From CAZFAI01 sp964516555 (GTDB lineage Bacteria; Patescibacteriota; Microgenomatia; UBA12405), in the NCBI GenBank assembly GCA_964516555.1, contig CAZFAI010000002.1, positions 1-39,866 on the forward strand: DNA of 39,866 nucleotides. The letters are read 5' to 3'. A program made the translations under genes and the position numbers. Shown here one piece after another: positions 7,029 through 14,621 of the stretch (position 1 is the stretch's first letter; each line of letters begins with the position of its first letter). Under the pieces are notes generated by a model. It ran no database searches. It worked only from the letters and a program-made list of their open reading frames with translations, and was not told where the DNA came from.

Positions 7029-8591
7029 ATGGGTTTGATGTCAGTTTTTCATTTGAAATATCGGCCACTGAAAATATCAGATTTAGATTTGATTGATGTA
7101 TCCGAAAAATTTAAGAGTATTCTGAGCAACAAAGAAGTACCACAATCATTTCTTTTTGCCGGACCAAAAGGATCCGGAAAGACTTCGGCGGCCAGAATAT
7201 TGGCCAGAGCTGTAAATTGTGAAAACAAGACGGGTGTCGAACCTTGTGGAGAATGCGGAAATTGTAAGGAAATATTAAGCGGAGCAAGTATTGATGTGCT
7301 GGAGTTGGATGCGGCTTCGAATAGGGGAATTGAGGATGTTAGATCACTTAAAGATAAAGCTTATTTACTGCCAAGTAAACTGAAAAAAAAGGTGTTTATT
7401 ATTGATGAGGTTCACATGATGACCAAGGAGGCATTTAATGCTTTATTGAAGCTGATTGAAGAGCCACCGGCACATACTATGTTTATTCTGTGCACCACAG
7501 ATGCTGAAAAGATACCAGAAACGGTGTTGTCAAGGCTAGTGAAGGTAGATTTTCGGAAGGGATTGAAGGAGGAGTTGATTAAGTCGCTGAAGCGAGTGGT
7601 TGAGGGTGAAAAAATATCGATGAGTGACGAATCCTATGATTTAATTGTCAGTAAAAGCGATGGGAGTTTTCGTAATGTCCACAAATCTTTGAACGAAATT
7701 GTTCTTTTGTATGGCAATAAAATTAATAAGGAAGTTGTAGAAAAATATTTTAGTCAAAAAGGAGGAGATTATAGTGAAAATGAGTTTGAAGATGATTTGA
7801 TAGCAGGTGATCCGTCTGTAATTTTGAAAAAATTAGAAAAGTTAGCTGATAAAGGGGTTAATTTTAGTGACTTTCGGGAGCGGTTGATTAGCTATTTTCA
7901 AAGGAGGGTACTGACCGTCTATGGACTTGGAGAAGCCAGGGTTGAAGGGTTGGCGGTTAGGGATATTGTTAGAATGATTAACTTATTGATTTTGGCCAGC
8001 AGGAAAGAAAAAGATGTTAGTATTGATCAATTACCGCTTGAGCTGGCAGTAATTGAATATTTAGGGGAAAGACGAGGAGAAAGTGGTAAAACAAATCAGG
8101 ATGAATCTGAGAAAAAAGAAGTGAAAATTGAAAAGAAGGTCGATAATAAGAAGAAAAAAACAGTAAAAATAATCCAGAAAACGAAGGTTGTTGAAAGTAT
8201 GGCAATTAAGAATGAAGAGAATCTGACGGTGGGGATGAATGTGGTCGAAGATTCTTGGGGAAAAGTTTTGTTGGCGGTTAAACCATTTAATCATTCGGTG
8301 GAAGCATTTTTGAGAGCGGTTAAACCAAAAAAGATTAGTGGTGATTGTTTGGTGGTTGAAGTGTTTTATCCTTTTCATAAAGAGAAATTGGAAGAGAGCA
8401 AAAACAGAAGGATTGTTGAGGCTGGCTTGAAGAAAGTGTTTGGTTTTGATATTGGTTTTGAATGTGTTTTGAGTAGAAATAGCAAGAAGGCCATTGTCAT
8501 TACTAATGAAACACCGGTGGAGGATATTGAAAGTAGAGAGAAGGGTGGAGATAAAGATATGTATGATGTAGCTAAAGAGATTTTTGGTTAG
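7029..8591 (+). CDS. dnaX: DNA polymerase III gamma/tau clamp-loader subunit
   Basis: AAA+ subunit of the sliding-clamp loader. Walker A GPKGSGKT at residues 45-52, zinc module C64/C73/C76/C79, Walker B with IIDEVH at about 124-129, and sensor region CTTDAEKIPETVLSRLV. A Lys-rich linker (about 345-385) precedes a tau-like C-terminal region, giving 520 residues. ATG 7029 is used; ATG 7038 is also possible and neither has a good Shine-Dalgarno. First of the dnaX-ybaB-recR trio, a very common bacterial arrangement. A run of seven A (8154-8160) lies in the linker; slippage there would end translation soon and yield a gamma-like form. Confidence 0.95.
   Translation: MGLMSVFHLKYRPLKISDLDLIDVSEKFKSILSNKEVPQSFLFAGPKGSGKTSAARILARAVNCENKTGVEPCGECGNCKEILSGASIDVLELDAASNRGIEDVRSLKDKAYLLPSKLKKKVFIIDEVHMMTKEAFNALLKLIEEPPAHTMFILCTTDAEKIPETVLSRLVKVDFRKGLKEELIKSLKRVVEGEKISMSDESYDLIVSKSDGSFRNVHKSLNEIVLLYGNKINKEVVEKYFSQKGGDYSENEFEDDLIAGDPSVILKKLEKLADKGVNFSDFRERLISYFQRRVLTVYGLGEARVEGLAVRDIVRMINLLILASRKEKDVSIDQLPLELAVIEYLGERRGESGKTNQDESEKKEVKIEKKVDNKKKKTVKIIQKTKVVESMAIKNEENLTVGMNVVEDSWGKVLLAVKPFNHSVEAFLRAVKPKKISGDCLVVEVFYPFHKEKLEESKNRRIVEAGLKKVFGFDIGFECVLSRNSKKAIVITNETPVEDIESREKGGDKDMYDVAKEIFG
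8154..8160 (+). other. A7 run in dnaX linker, possible slippage site
   Basis: Seven consecutive A within Lys codons 376-377 at the start of the tau-specific part. The +1 frame meets TAA almost at once (after CAG) and the -1 frame meets TGA after 12 codons, so either slip gives a short form containing the clamp-loader core. Such slippage is known for dnaX of E. coli (ribosomal) and Thermus (transcriptional); here it is inference only. Confidence 0.3.
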
Positions 8592-8641
8592 GAAGGTGAT
8601 AAAATGAATAATTGTTATAAGTTTCTGTTTGTAAATTTCTT

Positions 8642-8890
8642 ATGTTTGACAAAGCAAAAATGTTGGCTCAAGCCATGAAATTAAAGAAAGCAGTTGAGGC
8701 TGAGACTGTTGAGGTGGAGGCAGGTGGAGTTAAGGTGGTGGCTAGTGGTGATCAGAAGGTTAAGTTTCTGTCAGTTGACGGAGTGGAGAACAAGCTATTG
8801 GTAGATACAATAAATAAGGCATTAAAAAAGTCCCAGGAAGTAGCTGCCAAGAAAATGAAAGACATGGGTGGCCTGGAAGGGTTGTTTTAA
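8642..8890 (+). CDS. YbaB/EbfC family nucleoid-associated protein (short)
   Basis: DNA-binding dimer of the YbaB/EbfC family. 82 residues versus about 100-110 usual; the N-terminal helix is shortened. Kept features: AKMLAQAMKLKK helix, the VEAGGVKVVASGDQKV beta sheet, and the C-terminal helix NKALKKSQEVAAKKM. Position between dnaX and recR supports the call. No good Shine-Dalgarno; TAAATT ends 4 nt before the ATG. Confidence 0.85.
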   Translation: MFDKAKMLAQAMKLKKAVEAETVEVEAGGVKVVASGDQKVKFLSVDGVENKLLVDTINKALKKSQEVAAKKMKDMGGLEGLF

Positions 8891-8899
8891 TTAATAACA

Positions 8900-9511
8900 A
8901 TGGCCCAATTTCCATCAGCAATTAGTAAGCTGATTGCAATGTTTGAAAGATTGCCAGGGGTAGGACCAAAAAGTGCGACCAGGTTGGTATTTTATTTGCT
9001 AAATACTCCGGAAAGTTTTGTAAAGGAATTTTCGGAAGCTCTTCTGGAGTTTAAGAGCAAGATTAAGATATGTAAACAGTGTTTTTCGGTAAGTGAGGAT
9101 GATTTATGTGATATTTGTAAGCAAGGAGACAGAAAAATGAATATAATTTGTGTAGTGGAGAGAGCGATTGATGTAATGGCGATAGAAAATACGGGTGGCT
9201 TTCGAGGGGTCTATCATGTTTTGGGGGGTGTGATAAACCCATTGGAACATGTGGGACCGGATGATCTTAGGATTGATGAGTTATTAAATAGGATAAGAAA
9301 TACTTCAGAAAAAGATGTGGAAATCATTTTAGCAACAAATCCGACAATGGAAGGTGAGGCAACGGCTCTGTATATTAAAAAACAAATTGAAGGATTAAAT
9401 AAGGAGATAAAAATCAGTAGGATAGGAAGCGGTTTACCGATTGGAGCAGATTTGGAATATGCTGATGTCAGTACTTTGAGCAGAGCACTGGAAAGCAGAC
9501 AGTCAATTTAA
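8900..9511 (+). CDS. recR: Recombination protein RecR
   Basis: Toroidal DNA-binding partner of RecF/RecO in gap repair. 203 residues, normal length. Helix-hairpin-helix MFERLPGVGPKSATRLVFYL, four-Cys zinc motif CKQC...CDIC (about residues 58-75), and a Toprim domain with VVERAIDVMAIE and GVINPLEHVGPDDL, then the C-terminal ATNPTMEGEATALYI and GLPIGADLEY blocks. It lies 9 nt after ybaB and has no Shine-Dalgarno of note, so translation may be coupled. Confidence 0.95.
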   Translation: MAQFPSAISKLIAMFERLPGVGPKSATRLVFYLLNTPESFVKEFSEALLEFKSKIKICKQCFSVSEDDLCDICKQGDRKMNIICVVERAIDVMAIENTGGFRGVYHVLGGVINPLEHVGPDDLRIDELLNRIRNTSEKDVEIILATNPTMEGEATALYIKKQIEGLNKEIKISRIGSGLPIGADLEYADVSTLSRALESRQSI

Positions 9512-9517
9512 TATAGT
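9512..9517 (+). promoter_or_regulatory. -10 box for the coiled-coil gene
   Basis: TATAGT starts on the base after the recR stop codon and ends 6 nt before ATG 9524; a half-matching -35 (TGGAAA, 9489-9494) sits 17 nt upstream. The transcript would start at or next to the ATG (leaderless). Confidence 0.45.
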
Positions 9518-9523
9518 TTAGTT

Positions 9524-10015
9524 ATGAAAAAAATTATTGGAAATACAATTAAAGCTTTGGGTGAGTTAACGGTTGAAACAGGGAGTGAGGCAGTAAAACA
9601 AGGTATAAAGGTGATGGAAATGAGTGGGCAGGAGCTGCTTTCCGATATTAAAGAGTTGAGCGAGGAAGAATTGGAGAAAAAAAGGAAGGAAGATGAGATG
9701 AAAAGACAAGAAGAAGAAAGTAGTTTAAAAAGCCAAATACAGGGGAAAATGGATATGGAAGGGGAGATGAAGGATTTGAGAAAAGAAGAAGCGGATGCGG
9801 AAAAAGAAAGAGAAGAAGAATTTTTGGAGAATATCAGAAGACAGAGGGAGGCTGAAGAAGAGGAAAGAAGGCAATTTCTGGCCACTCATGAGAGCAGTAG
9901 CCCGGGCAAAAGAAAGAAGAAGAGAGGAAGTGCCTTTGCCAGAGGTAAGCAAGGACAGGCTTCAATTTCTGAAATGTCAGCTACATCAGAGTTTCCCAAG
10001 AAATCTGATTCTTAG
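9524..10015 (+). CDS. Highly charged coiled-coil protein of unknown function
   Basis: Not recognised. 163 residues. A short N-terminal segment (IIGNTIKALGELTVETG) leads into a long Glu/Lys/Arg-rich stretch with heptad-like character (about residues 45-125: repeated EE, KRK, REEE), then a basic Ser/Gly tail (PGKRKKKRGSAFARGKQ) and a polar end. No signal peptide or membrane helix. The basic tail suggests nucleic-acid contact and the helix suggests oligomerisation; both are inference. It lies between recR and cysS on the same strand and its own -10 abuts the start. Confidence 0.6.
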   Translation: MKKIIGNTIKALGELTVETGSEAVKQGIKVMEMSGQELLSDIKELSEEELEKKRKEDEMKRQEEESSLKSQIQGKMDMEGEMKDLRKEEADAEKEREEEFLENIRRQREAEEEERRQFLATHESSSPGKRKKKRGSAFARGKQGQASISEMSATSEFPKKSDS

Positions 10016-10017
10016 GA

Positions 10018-10023
10018 TATAAT
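10018..10023 (+). promoter_or_regulatory. -10 box for cysS
   Basis: Perfect TATAAT ending 7 nt before ATG 10031; no convincing -35 element. Predicts a leaderless cysS mRNA. Confidence 0.5.
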
Positions 10024-10030
10024 CAAGACA

Positions 10031-11416
10031 ATGAGTAGTAAAGTGTATTTGTATAACACTGCCAAGAGAAAGAAAGAAGAATTTAGGCCTATTGCCGGAA
10101 AAAAGGTGGGTATTTATTCGTGTGGGCCGACCGTTTATTCCAATCAGCATATCGGCAATATGTATGCCTATGTTGTTTGGGATGTGTTTGTAAGATTTTT
10201 GAGGTATGCAGGTTATGAGGTTTTGTGGGTGATGAACATAACTGATGTAGGACATATGACATCAGACCAAGATGAAGGTGAAGATAAGCTGGAAAAAGGA
10301 GCAAAACAAGAAGGGATATCACCCTGGGAGATTGCTAAAAGATATGAAAAACAATTTATGGAAAGCTTGGAGATGCTTAATATCGAAAAACCGGACCATT
10401 TACCCAAAGCTACAGAGCATATAGTAGAGCAGATTGAATTGGCCAAAAAGATCGAAGATCGGGGTTTTGCTTATATGACAAAAACGGGATTAGTTTTCGA
10501 TACCAGTAAATTTGAGAATTATGCTGATTTTGCTAACTTGAAATTGGAAGAAATGGAATCGGGTGCCAGGGTTGAAGTGGACTTGGAAAAAAAGAAACCA
10601 TGGGATTTTTTGTTGTGGGTGATTAATCAACCCGAACACGTAATGAAATGGGAATCACCTTGGGGCGAGGGGTTTCCGGGTTGGCATTTGGAATGTAGTG
10701 CCATGTCGACAAAATATTTAGGAGAAAAATTTGATATTCACACGGGAGGGATAGAACATATCGGAGTCCATCATACTAACGAAATAGCACAAGGATATGG
10801 TGCTTTTGGAAAGGAAACTGCCAACTACTGGCTTCATAACGCCTGGTTGACGTTGAAAGATGAGAAAATGAGTAAATCTCTGGGAAATGTTTATACAGTA
10901 GGACAATTGATGGAAAAGGGATATGATCCATTGGCTTTCAGATATTTAATTTTGACCTCACATTATAGAAAAGGGTTGGTGTTTTCTTTTGAATCTTTGG
11001 AAGCAGCTGGAAGAGCACTAAGCAGATTAAAAAAGTATGTTAGTGAATGGAAGAAACAAGGTTTGGGTGCGGTGAACAAAGATTATAAAAAGATGTTTAT
11101 TGAAGCTGTAGCTGATGATTTTGCCATGCCTGAGGGGATGGCAGTAGTGTGGAAGTTGGTAAAAGATGCTAATTTAAGCGATGGGGATAAACTGGCAACT
11201 TTACTTGATTATGACTTAGTCTTGGGCTTGAGGTTGTCCGAGACGGAAGAGTTGGAGGAAAAAATTCCCGCGGAAATAGAGAGACTAGCGGATGAAAGAC
11301 AAAGAGCCCGGGAGAATAGGGATTGGTCTAAAGCCGATGAGTTAAGAGAGGTGATTTTGAGTAAAGGTTATTTAGTTGAAGATGTAGGTAACGGTAGTGT
11401 AATTCGAAAAAAATAA
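10031..11416 (+). CDS. cysS: Cysteinyl-tRNA synthetase
   Basis: Class I synthetase that charges tRNA-Cys. 461 residues, normal length. Zinc ligand region CGPTVY (C31), HIGH-type motif as HIGN at residues 40-43, further zinc ligands in GWHLECSAMS and the following HHTNE segment, KMSKS in LKDEKMSKSLGN (about 285), then the anticodon-binding helical C-terminus (ERQRARENRDWSKADELRE). Start ATG has no Shine-Dalgarno but a TATAAT just before it. Confidence 0.96.
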   Translation: MSSKVYLYNTAKRKKEEFRPIAGKKVGIYSCGPTVYSNQHIGNMYAYVVWDVFVRFLRYAGYEVLWVMNITDVGHMTSDQDEGEDKLEKGAKQEGISPWEIAKRYEKQFMESLEMLNIEKPDHLPKATEHIVEQIELAKKIEDRGFAYMTKTGLVFDTSKFENYADFANLKLEEMESGARVEVDLEKKKPWDFLLWVINQPEHVMKWESPWGEGFPGWHLECSAMSTKYLGEKFDIHTGGIEHIGVHHTNEIAQGYGAFGKETANYWLHNAWLTLKDEKMSKSLGNVYTVGQLMEKGYDPLAFRYLILTSHYRKGLVFSFESLEAAGRALSRLKKYVSEWKKQGLGAVNKDYKKMFIEAVADDFAMPEGMAVVWKLVKDANLSDGDKLATLLDYDLVLGLRLSETEELEEKIPAEIERLADERQRARENRDWSKADELREVILSKGYLVEDVGNGSVIRKK

Positions 11417-11440
11417 AAAATTGTAATACTGAGGATAATA

Positions 11441-11449
11441 TGTTAATCT
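11441..11449 (+). promoter_or_regulatory. Extended -10 (TGTTAATCT) for rpsF-ssb-rpsR
   Basis: TGnTAnnnT pattern ending 9 nt before ATG 11459, within the only gap between cysS and rpsF. The expected transcript start leaves a leader of about 2-3 nt. Confidence 0.45.
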
Positions 11450-11458
11450 AGAGCGTTT

Positions 11459-11752
11459 ATGAATGACAAAAATCAATATCAAATAATCTCGGTTTTTAAC
11501 CCAAAAACTGAAGAAAAGGAAAGGGACGAGGTATTAAAAAAAATTACCTCTTGGGTCGAAGAACAGAAAGCAGAGATCAATAATTCAAATCATTGGGGTA
11601 ACAAAGAATTGGCTTATGAGATAAATGATCTAAAAAAGGGTGATTTTTGGATTATGGATGTTGAAAGTGAAAAGCCCTTGGATGTCAGAAATTTTAATGT
11701 ATTTTTAAATAGAGAACCTAAAATTATTCGTTATTTAATTTTGAAAAAGTAA
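11459..11752 (+). CDS. rpsF: 30S ribosomal protein bS6
   Basis: 97 residues, normal length. Beta-alpha-beta ferredoxin-like fold with NQYQIISVFNPKTEE at the start, the conserved WGNKELAYEINDLKKGDFWIMDVE middle and the end NVFLNREPKIIRYLILK. First gene of the classical rpsF-ssb-rpsR operon; 9 nt before ssb. bS6 binds bS18 on the 30S platform, matching the co-location. Confidence 0.93.
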   Translation: MNDKNQYQIISVFNPKTEEKERDEVLKKITSWVEEQKAEINNSNHWGNKELAYEINDLKKGDFWIMDVESEKPLDVRNFNVFLNREPKIIRYLILKK

Positions 11753-11761
11753 GGAGAAAAT

Positions 11762-12319
11762 ATGCCTAGTCGATGTTTAAATCGAGTGATGTTAATTGGT
11801 AATTTAACCCGTGATCCGGAATTGAGGTACACCCCAGGTGGGATGGCGGTGACTTCTTTTGGGTTGGCTACTAATCGGGTGTGGGTAACGAAGCAAGGTG
11901 AGAGAAAAGAAGATGCCCAGTTTCATCGAATAGTTGCCTGGAATAAGTTAGCTGAATTATGTTCCCAATTATTAAGCAAGGGAAGAAGGGTTTTTGTTGA
12001 GGGTAGGATTCAATACAGAGAAATTACTGATCAGCAAGGTGTTCGCAAACAAGTTTCTGAGATCGTTATTGACGATATGGTTATTCTGGATAACAAAGGT
12101 GTTCCGTCCAATGAAGCAAGAGGAGACGTGGATATGGGTGGAAGTGAAGATGTGGCCGTTGCTTCTAATGACAATGGAAAAATTGAAGATATTGTAATTC
12201 CAGATGAAATTATGGATGATGGAGAGACTGAAGTTAAAAGTGAGGCGAGTAGCAATGAAGTTTCTGCAGAACAGCCAGCTTCTACTGACGAAAAGCCAGA
12301 AGAAGAAATGCCCTTCTAA
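11762..12319 (+). CDS. ssb: Single-stranded DNA-binding protein
   Basis: Single OB-fold (about residues 1-110; RVMLIGNLTRDPELRYTPGG opening, FHRIVAWNKLAELCSQLLSKG, VFVEGRIQYR), then a disordered acidic linker and the acidic protein-interaction tail ending EEEMPF, where the final Pro-Phe is the family signature. 185 residues. Good Shine-Dalgarno AAGGAG. Located between rpsF and rpsR as in most bacteria. Confidence 0.96.
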   Translation: MPSRCLNRVMLIGNLTRDPELRYTPGGMAVTSFGLATNRVWVTKQGERKEDAQFHRIVAWNKLAELCSQLLSKGRRVFVEGRIQYREITDQQGVRKQVSEIVIDDMVILDNKGVPSNEARGDVDMGGSEDVAVASNDNGKIEDIVIPDEIMDDGETEVKSEASSNEVSAEQPASTDEKPEEEMPF

Positions 12320-12339
12320 ATTAAATAAAGGAAAAGAAA

Positions 12340-12579
12340 ATGCCAAGACCAAAAAAACCAATGATGATCCAAGTCCGATCAAAAGAATGTCAGTTTTGTA
12401 AGACAGGTACAGTACCCGCCTGGCAGGATTATGATGTTTTGAAGGACTATTTATCCTCAAGAGGTAGGATACTTAGTTCCCATTACACCGGTGTGTGTGT
12501 CAAACATCAAAAGCAGTTAGCTAAAGCTATAAAACAGGCTAGACATTTGGCCTTGATTCCTTTTACGACTCAAGAGTAA
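12340..12579 (+). CDS. rpsR: 30S ribosomal protein bS18
   Basis: 79 residues. Zinc-type bS18: a CQFC pair near residue 23 and CVKH further on, then the conserved KQLAKAIKQARHLALIPF helix. Shine-Dalgarno AAAGGA. It is followed at once by a strong terminator rather than by rplI (bL9), which commonly follows in other bacteria. Confidence 0.94.
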   Translation: MPRPKKPMMIQVRSKECQFCKTGTVPAWQDYDVLKDYLSSRGRILSSHYTGVCVKHQKQLAKAIKQARHLALIPFTTQE

Positions 12580-12600
12580 AGTTTAATTTGACAGAAAAAA

Positions 12601-12630
12601 CCCTCCTTAGATAAAAGGAGGGTTTTTGTT
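12601..12630 (+). terminator. Rho-independent terminator of rpsF-ssb-rpsR
   Basis: CCCTCCTT (12601-12608) and AAGGAGGG (12615-12622) form a perfect 8-bp stem with a 6-nt loop, followed by TTTTTGTTT. Six A precede the stem, so it could also act weakly on the other strand. Confidence 0.93.
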
Positions 12631-12636
12631 TATAAT
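12631..12636 (+). promoter_or_regulatory. -10 box directly after the terminator
   Basis: TATAAT follows the T-tract of the terminator and ends 6 nt before ATG 12643. A perfect TTGACA at 12588-12593 is too far upstream (37 nt) to be its -35. Suggests a leaderless promoter packed against the terminator. Confidence 0.45.
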
Positions 12637-12642
12637 TAGTTG

Positions 12643-13395
12643 ATGAGGCAAAAAAAAATAAGAGCCAAGTGGGTGGTAAAAATGCCGGAGGATGCTGTTT
12701 TGAGGGTAAAAAAAGGTAGTAGGGTGGGAGGAGGGGATGTCCTTATGGAAATACGGCAAGGTAGTGTTGAGGTGATTGATATGTCGGTTGTTTTGAGAGA
12801 AATTAAGATTGGTGAGGAAGATAGTTTTCGAAGCACCTGGCTGAACAAGGAAGTAGCGGAGGGGGATGTTTTGATAAAAGGTAGTGGGATGTTTCCGAAG
12901 ACTATAAGGTTTCCCAGTAGCGGTGTATTAAGAAAAATTGATGAGTTTTTTAATTTCGAATTTTGGCATAAGAGCGAGGAGGTAAAGGAAGTAAAAAGTC
13001 CGGTTGGAGCGAAGGTATCTGAGGTGGGGAGTGGCAAAATGATGTTGGAATTTGAGGCTTATGAATATCGTGGAGAGGGATTAGTTTTGGGCAAAACATG
13101 GGCTGGCGGTCCAATAAAATGTATCAGAAGAATCAGCGAGATGGATCATACAATGTACGGTAAGATTGTAGCCATGGAGGATTTTAATCAAGCTATGTTT
13201 ATGAAGGCTGAGGTCTTAGGAGTGAAGGGGGTAATTATAATTGGGGAAGTATTGGGTGAAATTAGATCGGGGTTACCGGTATTGGCGATAAACATGGAAG
13301 AATGGGGTAAATTAGATATTGTAAACAAGGAAAACTCTAGCTTGAAGATACTAATGAATTCAAAATTGGGAAGATTATTGGTCGTGGTAGAATGA
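12643..13395 (+). CDS. Unrecognised beta-rich protein upstream of two proteases
   Basis: Not recognised. About 250 residues, no signal peptide or membrane helix. Beta-rich with three segments of Val/Lys/Gly alternation that resemble barrel-sandwich (lipoyl-like) half-motifs: LRVKKGSRVGGGDVLMEI (about 17-34), VAEGDVLIKGSG...FPSSGVLRKI (about 70-100) and KSPVGAKVSEVGSGKMMLEF (about 118-137). The last third (WAGGPIKCIRRISEMDHTMYG onward, in parts) looks like a separate alpha/beta domain. ATG 12643 is preferred over the TTG just before it. It overlaps the S41 protease gene by 4 nt, so the two are probably coupled. Confidence 0.6.
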   Translation: MRQKKIRAKWVVKMPEDAVLRVKKGSRVGGGDVLMEIRQGSVEVIDMSVVLREIKIGEEDSFRSTWLNKEVAEGDVLIKGSGMFPKTIRFPSSGVLRKIDEFFNFEFWHKSEEVKEVKSPVGAKVSEVGSGKMMLEFEAYEYRGEGLVLGKTWAGGPIKCIRRISEMDHTMYGKIVAMEDFNQAMFMKAEVLGVKGVIIIGEVLGEIRSGLPVLAINMEEWGKLDIVNKENSSLKILMNSKLGRLLVVVE

Positions 13396-14591
13396 AAGAA
13401 TCGATGAAAAAAATAAGAAATTTATTTTTAGTTTTTGCTTTGGTAGCTATTACTTCAGCGATAAGTTTTAGCATTGGTAAAACACAAAGAAGGTCTGTGG
13501 CAGGTGAAGAATTAGATTTGTCTTTGATGTGGACGGTTAAGGATATGCTTCATGAAAAATTTTTGGATAAGGAAGATATGGATGAAAAGCAGATGACTTA
13601 TGGAGCAATTGCAGGAATGGTAGAAGCATTGGGGGATCCCTACACGGTATTTTTGCCTCCAAAAGAGAACAAAAGTTCGAACGAGGATTTGGCCGGAGAA
13701 TTTGGCGGGGTAGGTATCCAGTTGGGATATAAAGACAAAACGTTGGCGGTGATGTCACCGCTTCCGAGAACGCCGGCAGAATTAGCCGGTGTAAAGGCGG
13801 GCGATTTGATATTGAGAATTAAGGATTTGGAGAAGAATATTGACCGGGATACAGTCGGAATAAGTTTGGATGAAGCGGTAGAGGTGATTCGAGGAAAGAT
13901 TGGGACTGAAGTAACATTGACGATGCTTCGCGAGGGCGGTAATGGGACTTTTGAAGTGACCTTAAAAAGAGATAATATTGTAGTTTCAAGTGTTGAAATG
14001 GATTGGAAAGAGTTGGATAACAAGAAGGTGGCTTGGTTGAGGGTCTACAAGTTTACCGAAAGATTAAATACTGAGTGGGATGAAGCAGTGAAAAAAATTA
14101 ATACTGAAAAAGGAGCAGATTATGGCGGAGTCGTACTTGACTTGAGAAATAATCCGGGCGGTTATTTACAGGGAAGTGTTTTGGTGGCGTCAGATTTTTT
14201 GAATGACGGGGTAGTTGTTAAGCAAGAGTCGTATGATGGAAAGGTTGAAACGTATTCTGTGGATAAAAAAAGAAGGGGATTGCTGGATGATAAACTGATA
14301 GTTTTGATAAACGGAGGTTCGGCTTCAGCTTCAGAAATTCTAGCCGGGGCACTAAGCGAATATAGTAGAGGAAGGTTAGTTGGAGAAAATTCCTTTGGTA
14401 AGGGGACTGTCCAACAACCGGAAGATTTCAGGGACGGTTCAGGATTGCATGTTACAGTAGCAAAATGGTTGTTACCAAGTGGGAAAAATATTCACAAGGA
14501 AGGTGTAGCTCCGGATGTGGAGGTAGTTGATGATAGTGAAACTGAAGTTGATGAACAACTTGAGAGGGCCATGCAAATACTACTTGAGTAG
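13392..14591 (+). CDS. ctpA: C-terminal processing peptidase, S41 family (CtpA/Prc type)
   Basis: Membrane-tethered serine protease acting outside the membrane. N-terminal anchor (about residues 8-28), PDZ domain (about 98-190) and the S41 catalytic core. Aligning with the CtpB spacing gives nucleophile S312 in GGSASASEI, base K337 in FGKGTVQ and Q341, all present. 399 residues, normal for the family. Overlaps the preceding gene by 4 nt and is followed by an HtrA protease, giving an envelope-proteolysis pair. Confidence 0.93.
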   Translation: MKESMKKIRNLFLVFALVAITSAISFSIGKTQRRSVAGEELDLSLMWTVKDMLHEKFLDKEDMDEKQMTYGAIAGMVEALGDPYTVFLPPKENKSSNEDLAGEFGGVGIQLGYKDKTLAVMSPLPRTPAELAGVKAGDLILRIKDLEKNIDRDTVGISLDEAVEVIRGKIGTEVTLTMLREGGNGTFEVTLKRDNIVVSSVEMDWKELDNKKVAWLRVYKFTERLNTEWDEAVKKINTEKGADYGGVVLDLRNNPGGYLQGSVLVASDFLNDGVVVKQESYDGKVETYSVDKKRRGLLDDKLIVLINGGSASASEILAGALSEYSRGRLVGENSFGKGTVQQPEDFRDGSGLHVTVAKWLLPSGKNIHKEGVAPDVEVVDDSETEVDEQLERAMQILLE

Positions 14592-14611
14592 CAATAAAAA
14601 GTTATTATAAT
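14584..14611 (+). promoter_or_regulatory. Promoter of the HtrA gene
   Basis: TTGAGT (14584-14589) and a perfect TATAAT (14606-14611) with a 16-nt spacer; the ATG at 14622 is 10 nt downstream, so the leader would be about 4 nt. Confidence 0.55.
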
Positions 14612-14621
14612 TAATTTGTAT

